A stretch of 64,000 nt of DNA from Deltaproteobacteria bacterium (GTDB lineage Bacteria > Myxococcota > XYA12-FULL-58-9), in the NCBI GenBank assembly GCA_016218825.1, contig JACRCV010000099.1:124001-188000 (forward strand), written 5' to 3'. How positions within the stretch are numbered: position 1 is the first letter of the stretch; every line of letters starts with the position of its first letter. Shown piece by piece: positions 27,219 to 35,097 of the stretch. The notes beneath the pieces were generated by a model, which saw only the letters and a list, made by a program, of their open reading frames with translations, did no database searches and was not told the origin of the DNA. A program made the translations under genes and the position numbers.

Positions 27219-28856
27219 ATGGAAGAGCTGGAGGCGGACGTCTGCATCATCGGCGGCGGGCTCGCCGGGACCATCGTTGCCGAGCGGGCGCTGAAGCGCG
27301 GCCGCAAGGTGCTGCTGATCGATCGCGGCGCCGACTATCGCACCCACGACACCGACCGCAGCACCTGGTGGTGGGACCATGTGGTCACGACCGAGGCGGG
27401 CATCGACGGCCGTTTCACGCGCTACAAGAACGACTTTCCGGGGGCCGCGGCACGCTTCGACGATCTCGCCGAGATCGAGAGCACCGCCGATCTGTGGGCG
27501 TTTCGCTACAGCATGCGCTACGAGCTCGGCGGCAGCGCGGCGCGCTGGTACGGGCTGTCGTTTCGCCTGCACCCCGACGACTTCAAGACCAAGAGCCTGT
27601 TCGGCTACGGCGAGGACTGGCCCATAGGCTACGACGATCTGGCGCCGTATTACGACCAGGCCGAGGAGATCCTCGAGGTCTCGGGCCCGAGCGCGCCGGA
27701 CGCCGCAGTGTGGCCGTGGCACAACAAGTTCGTCTACCCGGCCTTCAAGCAGAGCTACCTCGACCTGCGCTTCGAAGCGGCGAGCGGCGGCCTGGTGCGT
27801 CTCGTGCCGCAACCGCACGCCGCCCGCAACCGGCCGGAGTGGGAGGGCGGCTGTCTGGGGATGAAGACCTGCGTGCAGCATTGCACCGCCGGCGCGATCT
27901 TCCGACCGCAAAACCGCATCCTGTCGAGCTACCTGTTCAACGACCGGCTGCACGTCCTGTCGCTGACCGCGGTCACCCACCTCGAGCTGTCGCAAGACGG
28001 CGCCAAGATCGAGGCCGTCCACGGCGTCGACAGCGCCGGTGCGCCGCTCACCGCCCGGGCGCGGCACTTCTTCCTGGCCGCGAACGCGGTCGAGAACGTC
28101 AGGATCTTGTTGGCGTCGGCCGAGAAGACCGGAGAGCCGGTCGCCAACCGCTCGGGCACCGTCGGCCGGTACTTCGCGTCCAACGGCGAGGTCACCTGCA
28201 CCGCGGTCCTCGACGAGCCGGTGTTTCCGAACCGCGGCCGGCCGACCACCTCGAGCTGCCTGAGCTGGCTCTCCCGGGACGAGCGCGCCGGACGCAACGC
28301 CGTCGTGCTCGAGGTCTGGAACGGCGACGTGACGCGGGGTGGCGACTCGCCGTGGGCGCAGCTCGCCGCGACCTGGGAGCGCCAAGGCCTGTGGGGCGAG
28401 GAGCTCGCCCTGAGCCTCGCCGACTACGAGCATCGCTTTTCGATCGTGTTCTCCTACGAGACCGAGATGACCGCCGCGAGCACGCTGAGCCTCGGGAGGG
28501 CGCGCGACCGCTTCGGCTTGCCGCTGGCGCGGGCGGCGATCACGCCGACGGCGCGCGACTTGAGCACCCGGGCGTTCATCGCCGCGAAGGCCGGCGCCCT
28601 GCGCGGTCAGAAGGCGATGCGCTCGCTCGCGGTGGCGCGCGACGGCCTGTCAGGTTGTCAGCCGCGTGGCGGCACCCGGATGTCGGCGTCGGCCGAGACC
28701 GGCGTCGTCGGCGATCGCTGTCGCAGCCACGACCACGAGAATCTCTACGTGCTCGGCAGCGGCCCGTTCTGCTCGACCGGCTCGTTTGGGCCGTCACTGA
28801 CGATCGCGGCGCTGGCGCTCTATGCCGCCGACGATCCGGCGCTGGGGTGGTCATGA
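27219..28856 (+). CDS. GMC-family FAD-dependent oxidoreductase
   Basis: 545 residues. The dinucleotide-binding fold is at the N-terminus: DVCIIGGGLAGTIVAERAL (GGGLAG at 12-17), then VLLIDRG for the ribose contact. The C-terminal GMC segment LYVLGSGPFCSTGSFGPSLT followed by TIAALAL corresponds to the conserved FAD/active-site end. The family oxidises alcohols, sugars or sterols; the substrate cannot be named. There is no signal peptide, so it is likely cytosolic unless a partner exports it. Its stop overlaps the start of a small gene (ATGA at 28853), suggesting a two-subunit enzyme like those with a small partner protein. Confidence 0.85.
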   Translation: MEELEADVCIIGGGLAGTIVAERALKRGRKVLLIDRGADYRTHDTDRSTWWWDHVVTTEAGIDGRFTRYKNDFPGAAARFDDLAEIESTADLWAFRYSMRYELGGSAARWYGLSFRLHPDDFKTKSLFGYGEDWPIGYDDLAPYYDQAEEILEVSGPSAPDAAVWPWHNKFVYPAFKQSYLDLRFEAASGGLVRLVPQPHAARNRPEWEGGCLGMKTCVQHCTAGAIFRPQNRILSSYLFNDRLHVLSLTAVTHLELSQDGAKIEAVHGVDSAGAPLTARARHFFLAANAVENVRILLASAEKTGEPVANRSGTVGRYFASNGEVTCTAVLDEPVFPNRGRPTTSSCLSWLSRDERAGRNAVVLEVWNGDVTRGGDSPWAQLAATWERQGLWGEELALSLADYEHRFSIVFSYETEMTAASTLSLGRARDRFGLPLARAAITPTARDLSTRAFIAAKAGALRGQKAMRSLAVARDGLSGCQPRGGTRMSASAETGVVGDRCRSHDHENLYVLGSGPFCSTGSFGPSLTIAALALYAADDPALGWS

Positions 28857-29215
28857 ACAGGAACACTGCGGTGGAGATGTTGGTGCAGGCGGTGCTGCCG
28901 CTCTCGGGGCCCGGGGTCGACGCCGAGCTCCGCCAGGTCGCGGCGCACCTCGCTTCCAGCCCCGAGCTCGTCCGCCCCTTTGCGGCGTTGCTCGACCGGA
29001 TCGAGGCCGGCGGCGCGGCGGCGGACCAAGCGCTAAGGGCGGCGCTCGCCGGCGGCCAGGTCCGAGAAGCGCGCGCCGCCATCGACGCGGTCCTGACCGC
29101 GGTCTCCAAGCGCCCGACGTTGTTCGAGGCCCTGTTCGGCCGCCGCCTGACGAACGGCAACGAGCCCTGTCCGTTCTGGGCCACCTACGACCGGCCGGTC
29201 GGCGCTGCAAAGTAG
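28853..29215 (+). CDS. Hypothetical partner protein of the GMC oxidoreductase
   Basis: 120 residues, starting within the last four bases of the oxidoreductase gene. Mostly helical and alanine-rich (AVEMLVQAVLPLSGPG...RPFAALLDRIEAGG), ending with a short conserved-looking NEPCPFWATYDRPVG. No signal or membrane segment, and no known family recognised. By analogy with dehydrogenases that carry a small helical subunit, it may be a chaperone or subunit; this rests only on coupling. Confidence 0.65.
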   Translation: MNRNTAVEMLVQAVLPLSGPGVDAELRQVAAHLASSPELVRPFAALLDRIEAGGAAADQALRAALAGGQVREARAAIDAVLTAVSKRPTLFEALFGRRLTNGNEPCPFWATYDRPVGAAK

Positions 29216-29328
29216 GCCCGCCGGCTGGTCGCCACGCGTCGGTTCGCCAGGACCACCGGTGAGCTCCCGCGACGCGCCACACCCCCAAGCCGGCCACCGA
29301 ACGGCCTTCTTGACGTACCAGCCGTGGG

Positions 29329-29346
29329 TGTTAGATAGTGCTAACA
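29329..29346. promoter_or_regulatory. Inverted repeat TGTTAG-N6-CTAACA, copy 1
   Basis: TGTTAG at 29329-29334 and CTAACA at 29341-29346 form perfect six-base arms around ATAGTG. The same arms recur 44 bases downstream. It lies upstream of the outer-membrane/cytochrome operon and is likely an operator; the binding protein is unknown. Confidence 0.6.
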
Positions 29347-29372
29347 ATGGTTGCCAAGGCGAACACTCTTGA

Positions 29373-29390
29373 TGTTAGAGGAGACTAACA
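29373..29390. promoter_or_regulatory. Inverted repeat TGTTAG-N6-CTAACA, copy 2, enclosing the Shine-Dalgarno
   Basis: Identical arms at 29373-29378 and 29385-29390, with AGGAGA in the loop. That loop is the Shine-Dalgarno of the gene starting at 29394, so the element could act as a DNA operator, an RNA hairpin, or both. Confidence 0.6.
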
Positions 29391-29393
29391 ACG

Positions 29394-30254
29394 ATGGTTA
29401 TTACAGCCAAAGATCTTTCGACGGCAGCGGCGCGGGGTAGCGGCAGGGGTCGGGTCGCGCGTGCGGCGGCGGTCTATCTCGCGATCGGGCTCGGGCTCGG
29501 ACTGTACGCCCCGCGCGCACAAGCCTCCGAGCGCCGCTTCACCTACACCTATGGCTCGGAGGTCATCAACGCCGGCGCCCTCGAGCTCGAGCCCTGGACC
29601 ACGTTCCGCGTCGGCCGGGACGGCTTCTACAACCGTTTCGACCACCGCTTGGAGCTCGAGGTCGGCCTCACCGACAGGCTGCAGACCGCCTGGTACTTCA
29701 ACCTCAAGGCGGTGACCAAAGACGAGGACGGCGGGCGGCTGACCGAGCTCGAGTGGGGCGGTGTGTCCTGGGAGTGGAAGTACAAGGTGCTCGACGCGGT
29801 GGCCGACCCCATCGGCCTGGGGCTCTATCTCGAGCCCGGGGTCGCCACGGGGGAAGCGGAGCTGGAGGTCAAGGTCATCGTCGACAAGCGGCTCGGCAGC
29901 TTCTACACGGCGTTGAACGCGGTCGTCGAGCACGAGTGGATCTACGCGAACCGGGGCAAGGCCGAGCGGGAGCTCGTCGCCGAGGTCGACGTCGGCGCCG
30001 CCTACTTCGTGACCGCGGCGTTCTCGGCCGGCGTCGAGGCGCGCAACCACAATCTGTTCCTGCCCGGCGCGGGTTGGCAGCACGCGGCGTTGTTTGCCGG
30101 GCCGGTCGTCAGCTACGCGAGCGACGCCTGGTGGGCGACCTTGACGGTGCTGCCGCAGCTGCCGGCGCTGAAGAAGGGCGACGCCGGCGCCAAGCTCGTC
30201 CTCGACGAGCACGAGCGGCTGAACGTGCGGCTGCTCTTCGGCGTCCGCCTGTGA
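29394..30254 (+). CDS. Probable outer-membrane beta-barrel protein
   Basis: 286 residues. A long basic N-region and hydrophobic core (AAVYLAIGLGLGLYAPRAQA) form a signal peptide, with mature protein starting near SERRFTYTYGSE. The rest alternates amphipathic strands such as FDHRLELEVGLTDRLQTAWYF and ends LNVRLLFGVRL, the strand-rich pattern of a small porin-like barrel. No named family is certain. The next gene, a monohaem cytochrome lipoprotein, overlaps its stop (GTGA at 30251), so the two probably work together at the envelope. Two inverted repeats control the upstream region. Confidence 0.75.
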   Translation: MVITAKDLSTAAARGSGRGRVARAAAVYLAIGLGLGLYAPRAQASERRFTYTYGSEVINAGALELEPWTTFRVGRDGFYNRFDHRLELEVGLTDRLQTAWYFNLKAVTKDEDGGRLTELEWGGVSWEWKYKVLDAVADPIGLGLYLEPGVATGEAELEVKVIVDKRLGSFYTALNAVVEHEWIYANRGKAERELVAEVDVGAAYFVTAAFSAGVEARNHNLFLPGAGWQHAALFAGPVVSYASDAWWATLTVLPQLPALKKGDAGAKLVLDEHERLNVRLLFGVRL

Positions 30255-30649
30255 CCGTCCTGCGGCCGGCGACCCGCGCCCGCCCTGCGGTGCGCGCCGT
30301 CGTGCTGCTCGCGAGCGTGGCGAGCTGTGCGCCGGCGCTCGTGCACCCGGGGCCGGAAGATCTTCGCCGCGCCGCGCTCCTTTGGCCGGGCGTGACCCTC
30401 GAGAGCCTGGAGCAGGGCCGCGCCCTCTACGTGCAGAGCTGCGCCGGCTGTCACCACCTGCACCTGCCCGAAGAGTTGCCTGCAGAGGAATGGCCGAAGG
30501 TCATCGACCGCATGGTGGCCGCCAACCACGTCGACCTGCGGCCGGACGCGCTGGAGGCGATCAGCCGTTACCTGATCGCCATCAGCGCCCGAGCTGGTAG
30601 AGCCGCCTCACCGCCTGCCGCCGCCGTCGGCGGCGAGGGCCACCGCTGA
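30251..30649 (+). CDS. Monohaem c-type cytochrome lipoprotein
   Basis: 132 residues from the GTG overlapping the previous stop. A lipoprotein-type signal runs to VVLLASVASCAPA (Cys26). The haem site is C64-A-G-C67-H68 in GRALYVQSCAGCHHLHLPEEL, a class I cytochrome pattern, and a methionine near 86 could be the second axial ligand. Coupled to a barrel protein, it could carry electrons at the periplasmic face of the outer membrane. Its last 42 bases overlap the 3' end of the convergent desaturase gene. Confidence 0.78.
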   Translation: MTVLRPATRARPAVRAVVLLASVASCAPALVHPGPEDLRRAALLWPGVTLESLEQGRALYVQSCAGCHHLHLPEELPAEEWPKVIDRMVAANHVDLRPDALEAISRYLIAISARAGRAASPPAAAVGGEGHR

Positions 30650-31513
30650 TTGTGGGGGGCGCGCCGTCGCCACCTCGTGGTGCCGGCCTTCGTCCAAGAT
30701 CCTCTGGGGCACCGGCCGGAGCTCCCAGACGATGCCCAGCCACGCCAACCCGCGGAGCAAGTAGTACGTGGCGTCGACCTCGTACCAATAGAAGCCCTGG
30801 CGCGCGGTACCGACGAAGCGGTGGTGGTTGTTGTGCCAGCCCTCGCCCATGGTCAACAGCGCCAGCCAGACGTTGTTCCGCGAGTTGTCGTGGGTCTGGA
30901 AGCGGCGCCGGCCGATGCGGTGCGCGAGCGAGTTGATCGTGAACGACGCGTGCCACAACACCACGGTGCTGGCGAAGAAGCCGACGAATAGCCCCGGCCA
31001 ACCGAGCCAGAAGGTGACCGCCGCCGCCAGCAGGATGGCGGGCGCCAGCGGGAAGCGGTTCAGCAACCGCAGCTCGGGGAAGCGCGCGAAGTCGCGGATC
31101 CCGTTCCAGTTGGTCTCGCTGGTGTGGTTGAAGATCCAACCGACGTGAGCGTAGAACAGCCCGTCCTGCCGCGGTGAGTGCAGATCGCCGGGGCGGTCGG
31201 TCAGCGCGTGGTGGCGGCGGTGATGCGACGCCCACCACAGCACCCCCTTCTGGGCGCTCGTCTGCGCCAGGAACGCCAGCACGAACTGGGCGACGCGGCT
31301 GGTCTTGAAGGTGCGGTGCGCGAAGTAGCGATGGTAGCCGGCGGTCACCGCGAACATCCGCAGCCAGTACAGGCCGATGCCGCACCAGACCGCGGCCATC
31401 GTGACCCCGGACCAAAACACTCCGAGCACCGCGAGATGCGCGACCACGAACGGCAACGCCCCCATCAGCTCGTAACGCCGCGGCGTCCGCTCCAACATTG
31501 AGGTCTCGAGCAT
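30608..31513 (-). CDS. Fatty acid (acyl-CoA delta-9 type) desaturase
   Basis: 301 residues from the ATG at 31513, chosen for its GAGGAGGG a few bases upstream. The three histidine boxes of the integral-membrane di-iron desaturases are present: HRYFAH (61-66), HHRRHH (97-102) and HNNHH (227-231). Hydrophobic segments lie near 18-40, 45-58 and 155-190. It introduces a double bond into acyl chains and so adjusts membrane fluidity. The gene's 3' end overlaps the convergent cytochrome gene by 42 bases. Three direct repeats in the upstream gap may be regulatory. Confidence 0.9.
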   Translation of the reverse strand: MLETSMLERTPRRYELMGALPFVVAHLAVLGVFWSGVTMAAVWCGIGLYWLRMFAVTAGYHRYFAHRTFKTSRVAQFVLAFLAQTSAQKGVLWWASHHRRHHALTDRPGDLHSPRQDGLFYAHVGWIFNHTSETNWNGIRDFARFPELRLLNRFPLAPAILLAAAVTFWLGWPGLFVGFFASTVVLWHASFTINSLAHRIGRRRFQTHDNSRNNVWLALLTMGEGWHNNHHRFVGTARQGFYWYEVDATYYLLRGLAWLGIVWELRPVPQRILDEGRHHEVATARPPQSAVALAADGGGRR

Positions 31514-31612
31514 GACACCCTCCTCGCCACGGCCTTCGCGCGACGCGCGCGCCGCCGGGTCATGCTGAGGATAGCGATCGGCCGGGGCGTTGTCGGTCAC
31601 CGCCAGGTGAAA

Positions 31613-31643
31613 GCTCGGTCAAAGTTCGGTCTAACGCTCGGTC
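31613..31643. promoter_or_regulatory. Three direct repeats G(C/T)TCGGTC in divergent gap
   Basis: GCTCGGTC (31613), GTTCGGTC (31624) and GCTCGGTC (31636) are spaced 11-12 bases apart, about one helical turn. They lie between the divergent desaturase and lipoprotein genes and look like binding sites for a protein reading one DNA face. Confidence 0.4.
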
Positions 31644-31716
31644 AGCCTCATCTGTCTTTTGGGCAAGAGGCGCCGGTCGCGGCGCACGCGAGGCCCGTTC
31701 ACGAGGGAGACGACCG

Positions 31717-32481
31717 ATGCAGACCAAGGGTCGTAATGTGCTGTTTCTGTTTGTGTTTATTGGGGTGACCGCGGCCTGCGGGCCGGGGTTCGTGGAGGTC
31801 CCTGATCGGTCGCGGGCGGCCGACCACGGTGGCGCCGGCCCGCGCGCCGAGGCCGAACCGAGTAGCGCCGCGGGGGACCCGGACGGCCCGGTGGTGGACG
31901 ACACCACGGCCGACGCGAGCGCGGGTGATGTCGGGGGCGCGGCCGGGGTGGGGGATCCGGCAGCGGCCGGTGATCCGAACGGCGCTGTCGGCCCGGGTGA
32001 TCCAGGCACCGACGTCGAGCCGGGGGCCGCTTGCGCCGCCGCCGATCTCGCGATCCACGCCTCCGCCGAGGCCGCGACGGCGTGCGTCGCACCCGCGCTC
32101 GGCAGCGCGTGCCAATATTCCGTCAGCGGCAGCTGCCGCGCGCCTTCGACCGGCGGCAGCCTCGCCTGCGGACCGAACCCGCCGGCACCGACGCCGGCGT
32201 CGATCGGCGCCTGCAGCGGCAAGAGCGTCGACGCCGCCTGCAGCTTCGTCTCCGGGACCTCGACCCTGAGCGGCACCTGCGCCGCACCGCCCCCCAGTGC
32301 GCCCCCCGGCGCCCCGCTCGCCTGCGCTCCGGCATCGACCGACAACCCGACGCCGCCCCCCGAGGCGGTCACGGCCTGCAACGGCAACGCGAACGGCGGC
32401 AGCTGTAGCTACAGCGTCGACGGCACCTGTCGCCTCGCCGCCGGCGACACCGCGGCGTGCCTCTCGGCCTGTCCCCGGTAG
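31717..32481 (+). CDS. Hypothetical lipoprotein with cysteine-containing repeats
   Basis: 254 residues. The signal MQTKGRNVLFLFVFIGVTAAC gives a lipoprotein with Cys21. Residues 25-105 are a Gly/Pro/Asp/Ala-rich linker. Three or four short repeats follow, each with an ACNG/GACSG turn and paired cysteines (for example CQYSVSGSCRAP, CSYSVDGTCRLA), suggesting small disulphide-linked modules. I know no family for it. It is divergent from the desaturase, with candidate repeats in the shared upstream region. Confidence 0.72.
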   Translation: MQTKGRNVLFLFVFIGVTAACGPGFVEVPDRSRAADHGGAGPRAEAEPSSAAGDPDGPVVDDTTADASAGDVGGAAGVGDPAAAGDPNGAVGPGDPGTDVEPGAACAAADLAIHASAEAATACVAPALGSACQYSVSGSCRAPSTGGSLACGPNPPAPTPASIGACSGKSVDAACSFVSGTSTLSGTCAAPPPSAPPGAPLACAPASTDNPTPPPEAVTACNGNANGGSCSYSVDGTCRLAAGDTAACLSACPR

Positions 32482-32539
32482 TCGCGCCCTTGGGTTTGAC
32501 GCCGCGCACCCGAAGGGGGGCGCGCCGTCCCGGCGTTCG

Positions 32540-33472
32540 CTAGCTGACGTCGGAGGTCACCCGGTTGCGACCGCGCTGCTTGCTCTCGTACATCAGCTGA
32601 TCGGCGCGGCAAAGCAGGGTCTCCATCGTGTCGTTCATGGTCGCGAGCGTCGCGCCGACCGAGATCGTCACCTGGCGCGCGCCATCCGGATGACCGAGCC
32701 TCGATTGCTGCACCAGGTTGCGGTAGCGCTCGGCGATGCGGAGCAGCTCGACCTTGTCGACGTTGGCGACGATCGCGACGAACTCCTCGCCGCCGAAGCG
32801 GCCGACCAGATCGAAGGCCCGCGAGGTGGCCGCGAGGGTGCGCGCCACCATCTGCAGCATGCGGTCGCCCGCCGCGTGGCCGAGGCTGTCATTGATCGCC
32901 TTGAAGTGATCGATGTCGAGGAAGACCGCGCCGAGCCGCCAGCCGTAGCGCTGGTGCTCCTCGAGCCGGGAGCGCAACGCGTTCTCCAGGTAGCGTCGGT
33001 TCGCGAGCCCGGTCAGCTCGTCCAGCATCGCGAGCCTGCGGAGCTCGGCCACGTGCTGCTCGATCGCCAGCTGCCGCGACACGTCGGCGAAGGTCTCGAC
33101 CGCGCCGACGATCAGACCCTGGCTGTCGCGCACCGGGAGGGCGCGGACCCGCACCGGCACCCGGTGGCCGTCCTTGTGGAGCAGGTAGATCTGGGCCTCG
33201 ACGGGAGCGCCGCGCGCCATGGTCGCGGCGAGCGGGCAACCGGCGAGGCAGAGGACCTCGCCCTGCTCGTTGACGTGGAGCAGGAGGTTGTCGGCGCAGC
33301 GATGCCCGAGGATCTCGGCGGCGGTGTATCCGGCCAGGTGCTCGGCGCCGCGGTTCCAGTAGGTGATGCGCCGGTCGCGGTCGACCACGTAGACCCCGTC
33401 CTCGAGGCTGTCGACCACTTCGCGAAACAGATCGCGCGAGGTCAGGACGTTGTGGCCGTCGAGGACTGTCAT
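32540..33472 (-). CDS. PAS-GGDEF diguanylate cyclase
   Basis: 310 residues from the ATG at 33472; a longer frame upstream is low complexity. A PAS/PAC sensor (about 15-135) begins LFREVVDSLEDGVYVVDRDR. It includes a cysteine-containing CLAGCPL patch near residue 80 that could bind a ligand or redox group. The GGDEF domain has the active loop RFGGEEF and an intact inhibitory I-site RAFD five residues before it. It should make cyclic-di-GMP from two GTP. There is no transmembrane segment. PilB's MshEN-type region elsewhere in the window could be one of many targets; that is speculation. Confidence 0.9.
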   Translation of the reverse strand: MTVLDGHNVLTSRDLFREVVDSLEDGVYVVDRDRRITYWNRGAEHLAGYTAAEILGHRCADNLLLHVNEQGEVLCLAGCPLAATMARGAPVEAQIYLLHKDGHRVPVRVRALPVRDSQGLIVGAVETFADVSRQLAIEQHVAELRRLAMLDELTGLANRRYLENALRSRLEEHQRYGWRLGAVFLDIDHFKAINDSLGHAAGDRMLQMVARTLAATSRAFDLVGRFGGEEFVAIVANVDKVELLRIAERYRNLVQQSRLGHPDGARQVTISVGATLATMNDTMETLLCRADQLMYESKQRGRNRVTSDVS

Positions 33473-33575
33473 GGGTGTGGCCCTAGTGTAAGGAGCTTCG
33501 CCTACCGTCGCCAGTCTGCGCTTGCGCAGCCGCCGACGCGTGACCAACGTGTGCCGTGGGCGCGAGGGGGTCGGC

Positions 33576-34748
33576 GTGAAGCTCGGCGTCATCAGAGAAT
33601 CGTTTCCGGGCGAGGCGCGGGTCGCCCTGGTCCCGGGGGTCATCGCGTCCTTGGCGAAGCGCGGCGTCCTCGTGCAGGTCGAGGCCGGGGCCGGTAGCGA
33701 GGCGGGCTATGGCGACGACGCCTACGCCGCGGCCGGCGCCGAGCTCGTGGCCGAGCGCGCCGCCGTCGTTCGCGACGCCGACCTGTTGGCGCAGGTGCGC
33801 GGCCCGGGCGCCAATCCCCGGCAGGGCGACCTCGACCTCGAGCTCACGCATCCCGGTCAGATCTTGGTCGGTCTCCAAGATCCGCTCGGCAACCCCGAGC
33901 GCGTCGAAGCGATGGCGCGGCGGCGGCTGACGGTGTTCGGGCTCGAGCTGTTGCCGCGGATCAGCCGCGCCCAGGCGATGGACGTCTTGTCGTCGATGGC
34001 GAACCTCGCCGGCTACAAGGCGGTGCTCTTGGCCGCGGCCGCGGCGCCCCGGGTCTTTCCGATGATGATGACCGCGGCCGGGACCTTGGCCCCGGCGCGG
34101 GTGTTGGTGCTCGGCGCCGGCGTCGCCGGGCTGCAGGCGATCGCCACCGCCAAGCGCCTCGGCGCGGTGGTCGAGGCCTACGACGTGCGCCCCGAGGTGC
34201 GAGAGCAGGTGCTGTCGGTCGGCGGCAAGTTCGTCGATCTGGGCCTCGACACCACGGGCCTCGCCGACCAATCGGGCTACGCCAAGGCGCAGTCCGCCGA
34301 CTTCAGCCGCCGGCAACAGCAGGCGCTCGGCGAACGGGTGCGGGCCGCCGACGTGGTGATCACCACCGCGCAAGTCCCGGGGCGGCGCGCCCCGGTCTTG
34401 ATCACCGCGGCGATGATGCAAGGCATGAAGCGCGGCGCGGTCATCGTCGATCTCGCCGCCGAGCAGGGCGGTAACTGCGAGAAGACCAAGCCCGGCGAAA
34501 CCCGCGACCAAGACGGCGTCTCGATCCTCGGGCCGCTGAACCTGCCGTCGACGTTGGCGTTTCACGCCAGCCAGCTCTACGCCAAGAACATCGCGACCTT
34601 CGTGCTCGGTCTCGTCGACGCCGCCGGCGCCCCGGCCCTCGACCTCGAAGATCAGATCATCCGCGACACGCTGCTGACGAGGGACGGCGTGGTCGTGAAC
34701 GCCCGGGTGCGCGCGGCGCTCGAGCCGGCGCAGGCGAAGACCGCGTGA
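33576..34748 (+). CDS. pntAA: NAD(P) transhydrogenase subunit alpha, part 1
   Basis: 390 residues from the GTG at 33576 (GAGGGGG upstream; the frame is open before it but family similarity starts at VKLGVIRESFPGE). It has the RVALVPG segment and the NAD-binding GAGVAGLQAIATAKRLGA with VEAYDVR. The VIVDLAAEQGGNCEKTKPG motif is characteristic of domain I. It binds NAD(H) in the proton-translocating transhydrogenase that makes NADPH from NADH using the proton gradient. Split-subunit alpha is usual outside enterobacteria. It heads a three-gene operon. Confidence 0.94.
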   Translation: MKLGVIRESFPGEARVALVPGVIASLAKRGVLVQVEAGAGSEAGYGDDAYAAAGAELVAERAAVVRDADLLAQVRGPGANPRQGDLDLELTHPGQILVGLQDPLGNPERVEAMARRRLTVFGLELLPRISRAQAMDVLSSMANLAGYKAVLLAAAAAPRVFPMMMTAAGTLAPARVLVLGAGVAGLQAIATAKRLGAVVEAYDVRPEVREQVLSVGGKFVDLGLDTTGLADQSGYAKAQSADFSRRQQQALGERVRAADVVITTAQVPGRRAPVLITAAMMQGMKRGAVIVDLAAEQGGNCEKTKPGETRDQDGVSILGPLNLPSTLAFHASQLYAKNIATFVLGLVDAAGAPALDLEDQIIRDTLLTRDGVVVNARVRAALEPAQAKTA

Positions 34749-34794
34749 GACCGCGACCGCGAGGCGCGCGCCGCCGCGCCGATGGGAGACCGCC

Positions 34795-35097
34795 ATGGAT
34801 GCCACGATTCAAGTGATGGAGCTGTACGTCTTCGTGCTCGCCGCGGTGGTCGGCTACCACATCATCCACCGGGTGCCGCCGCTGTTGCACACGCCGCTGA
34901 TGTCGGCGACCAACGCGGTGTCGGCGATCTCCGTGGTCGGCGCGATCCTGGTCGCCGGCGCCGACGCGTCGTGGATCGCGACCCTGCTCGGCACCGTCGC
35001 GGTCGCCGCCGCGATGACCAACGTCGTCGGCGGCTTTCTGATCACCGAGCGCATGTTGAAGATGTTCGGCCGCCGCGACAAAGGAGCCGCGCCGTGA
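34795..35097 (+). CDS. pntAB: NAD(P) transhydrogenase subunit alpha, part 2
   Basis: A 100-residue membrane subunit with three helices (about 8-22, 42-62 and 65-90) and the family pattern HTPLMSATNAVSAISVVGAI. It forms part of the proton channel of the transhydrogenase. Its stop overlaps the pntB start by GTGA, and AAAGGAG just before the end serves pntB. Confidence 0.94.
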   Translation: MDATIQVMELYVFVLAAVVGYHIIHRVPPLLHTPLMSATNAVSAISVVGAILVAGADASWIATLLGTVAVAAAMTNVVGGFLITERMLKMFGRRDKGAAP

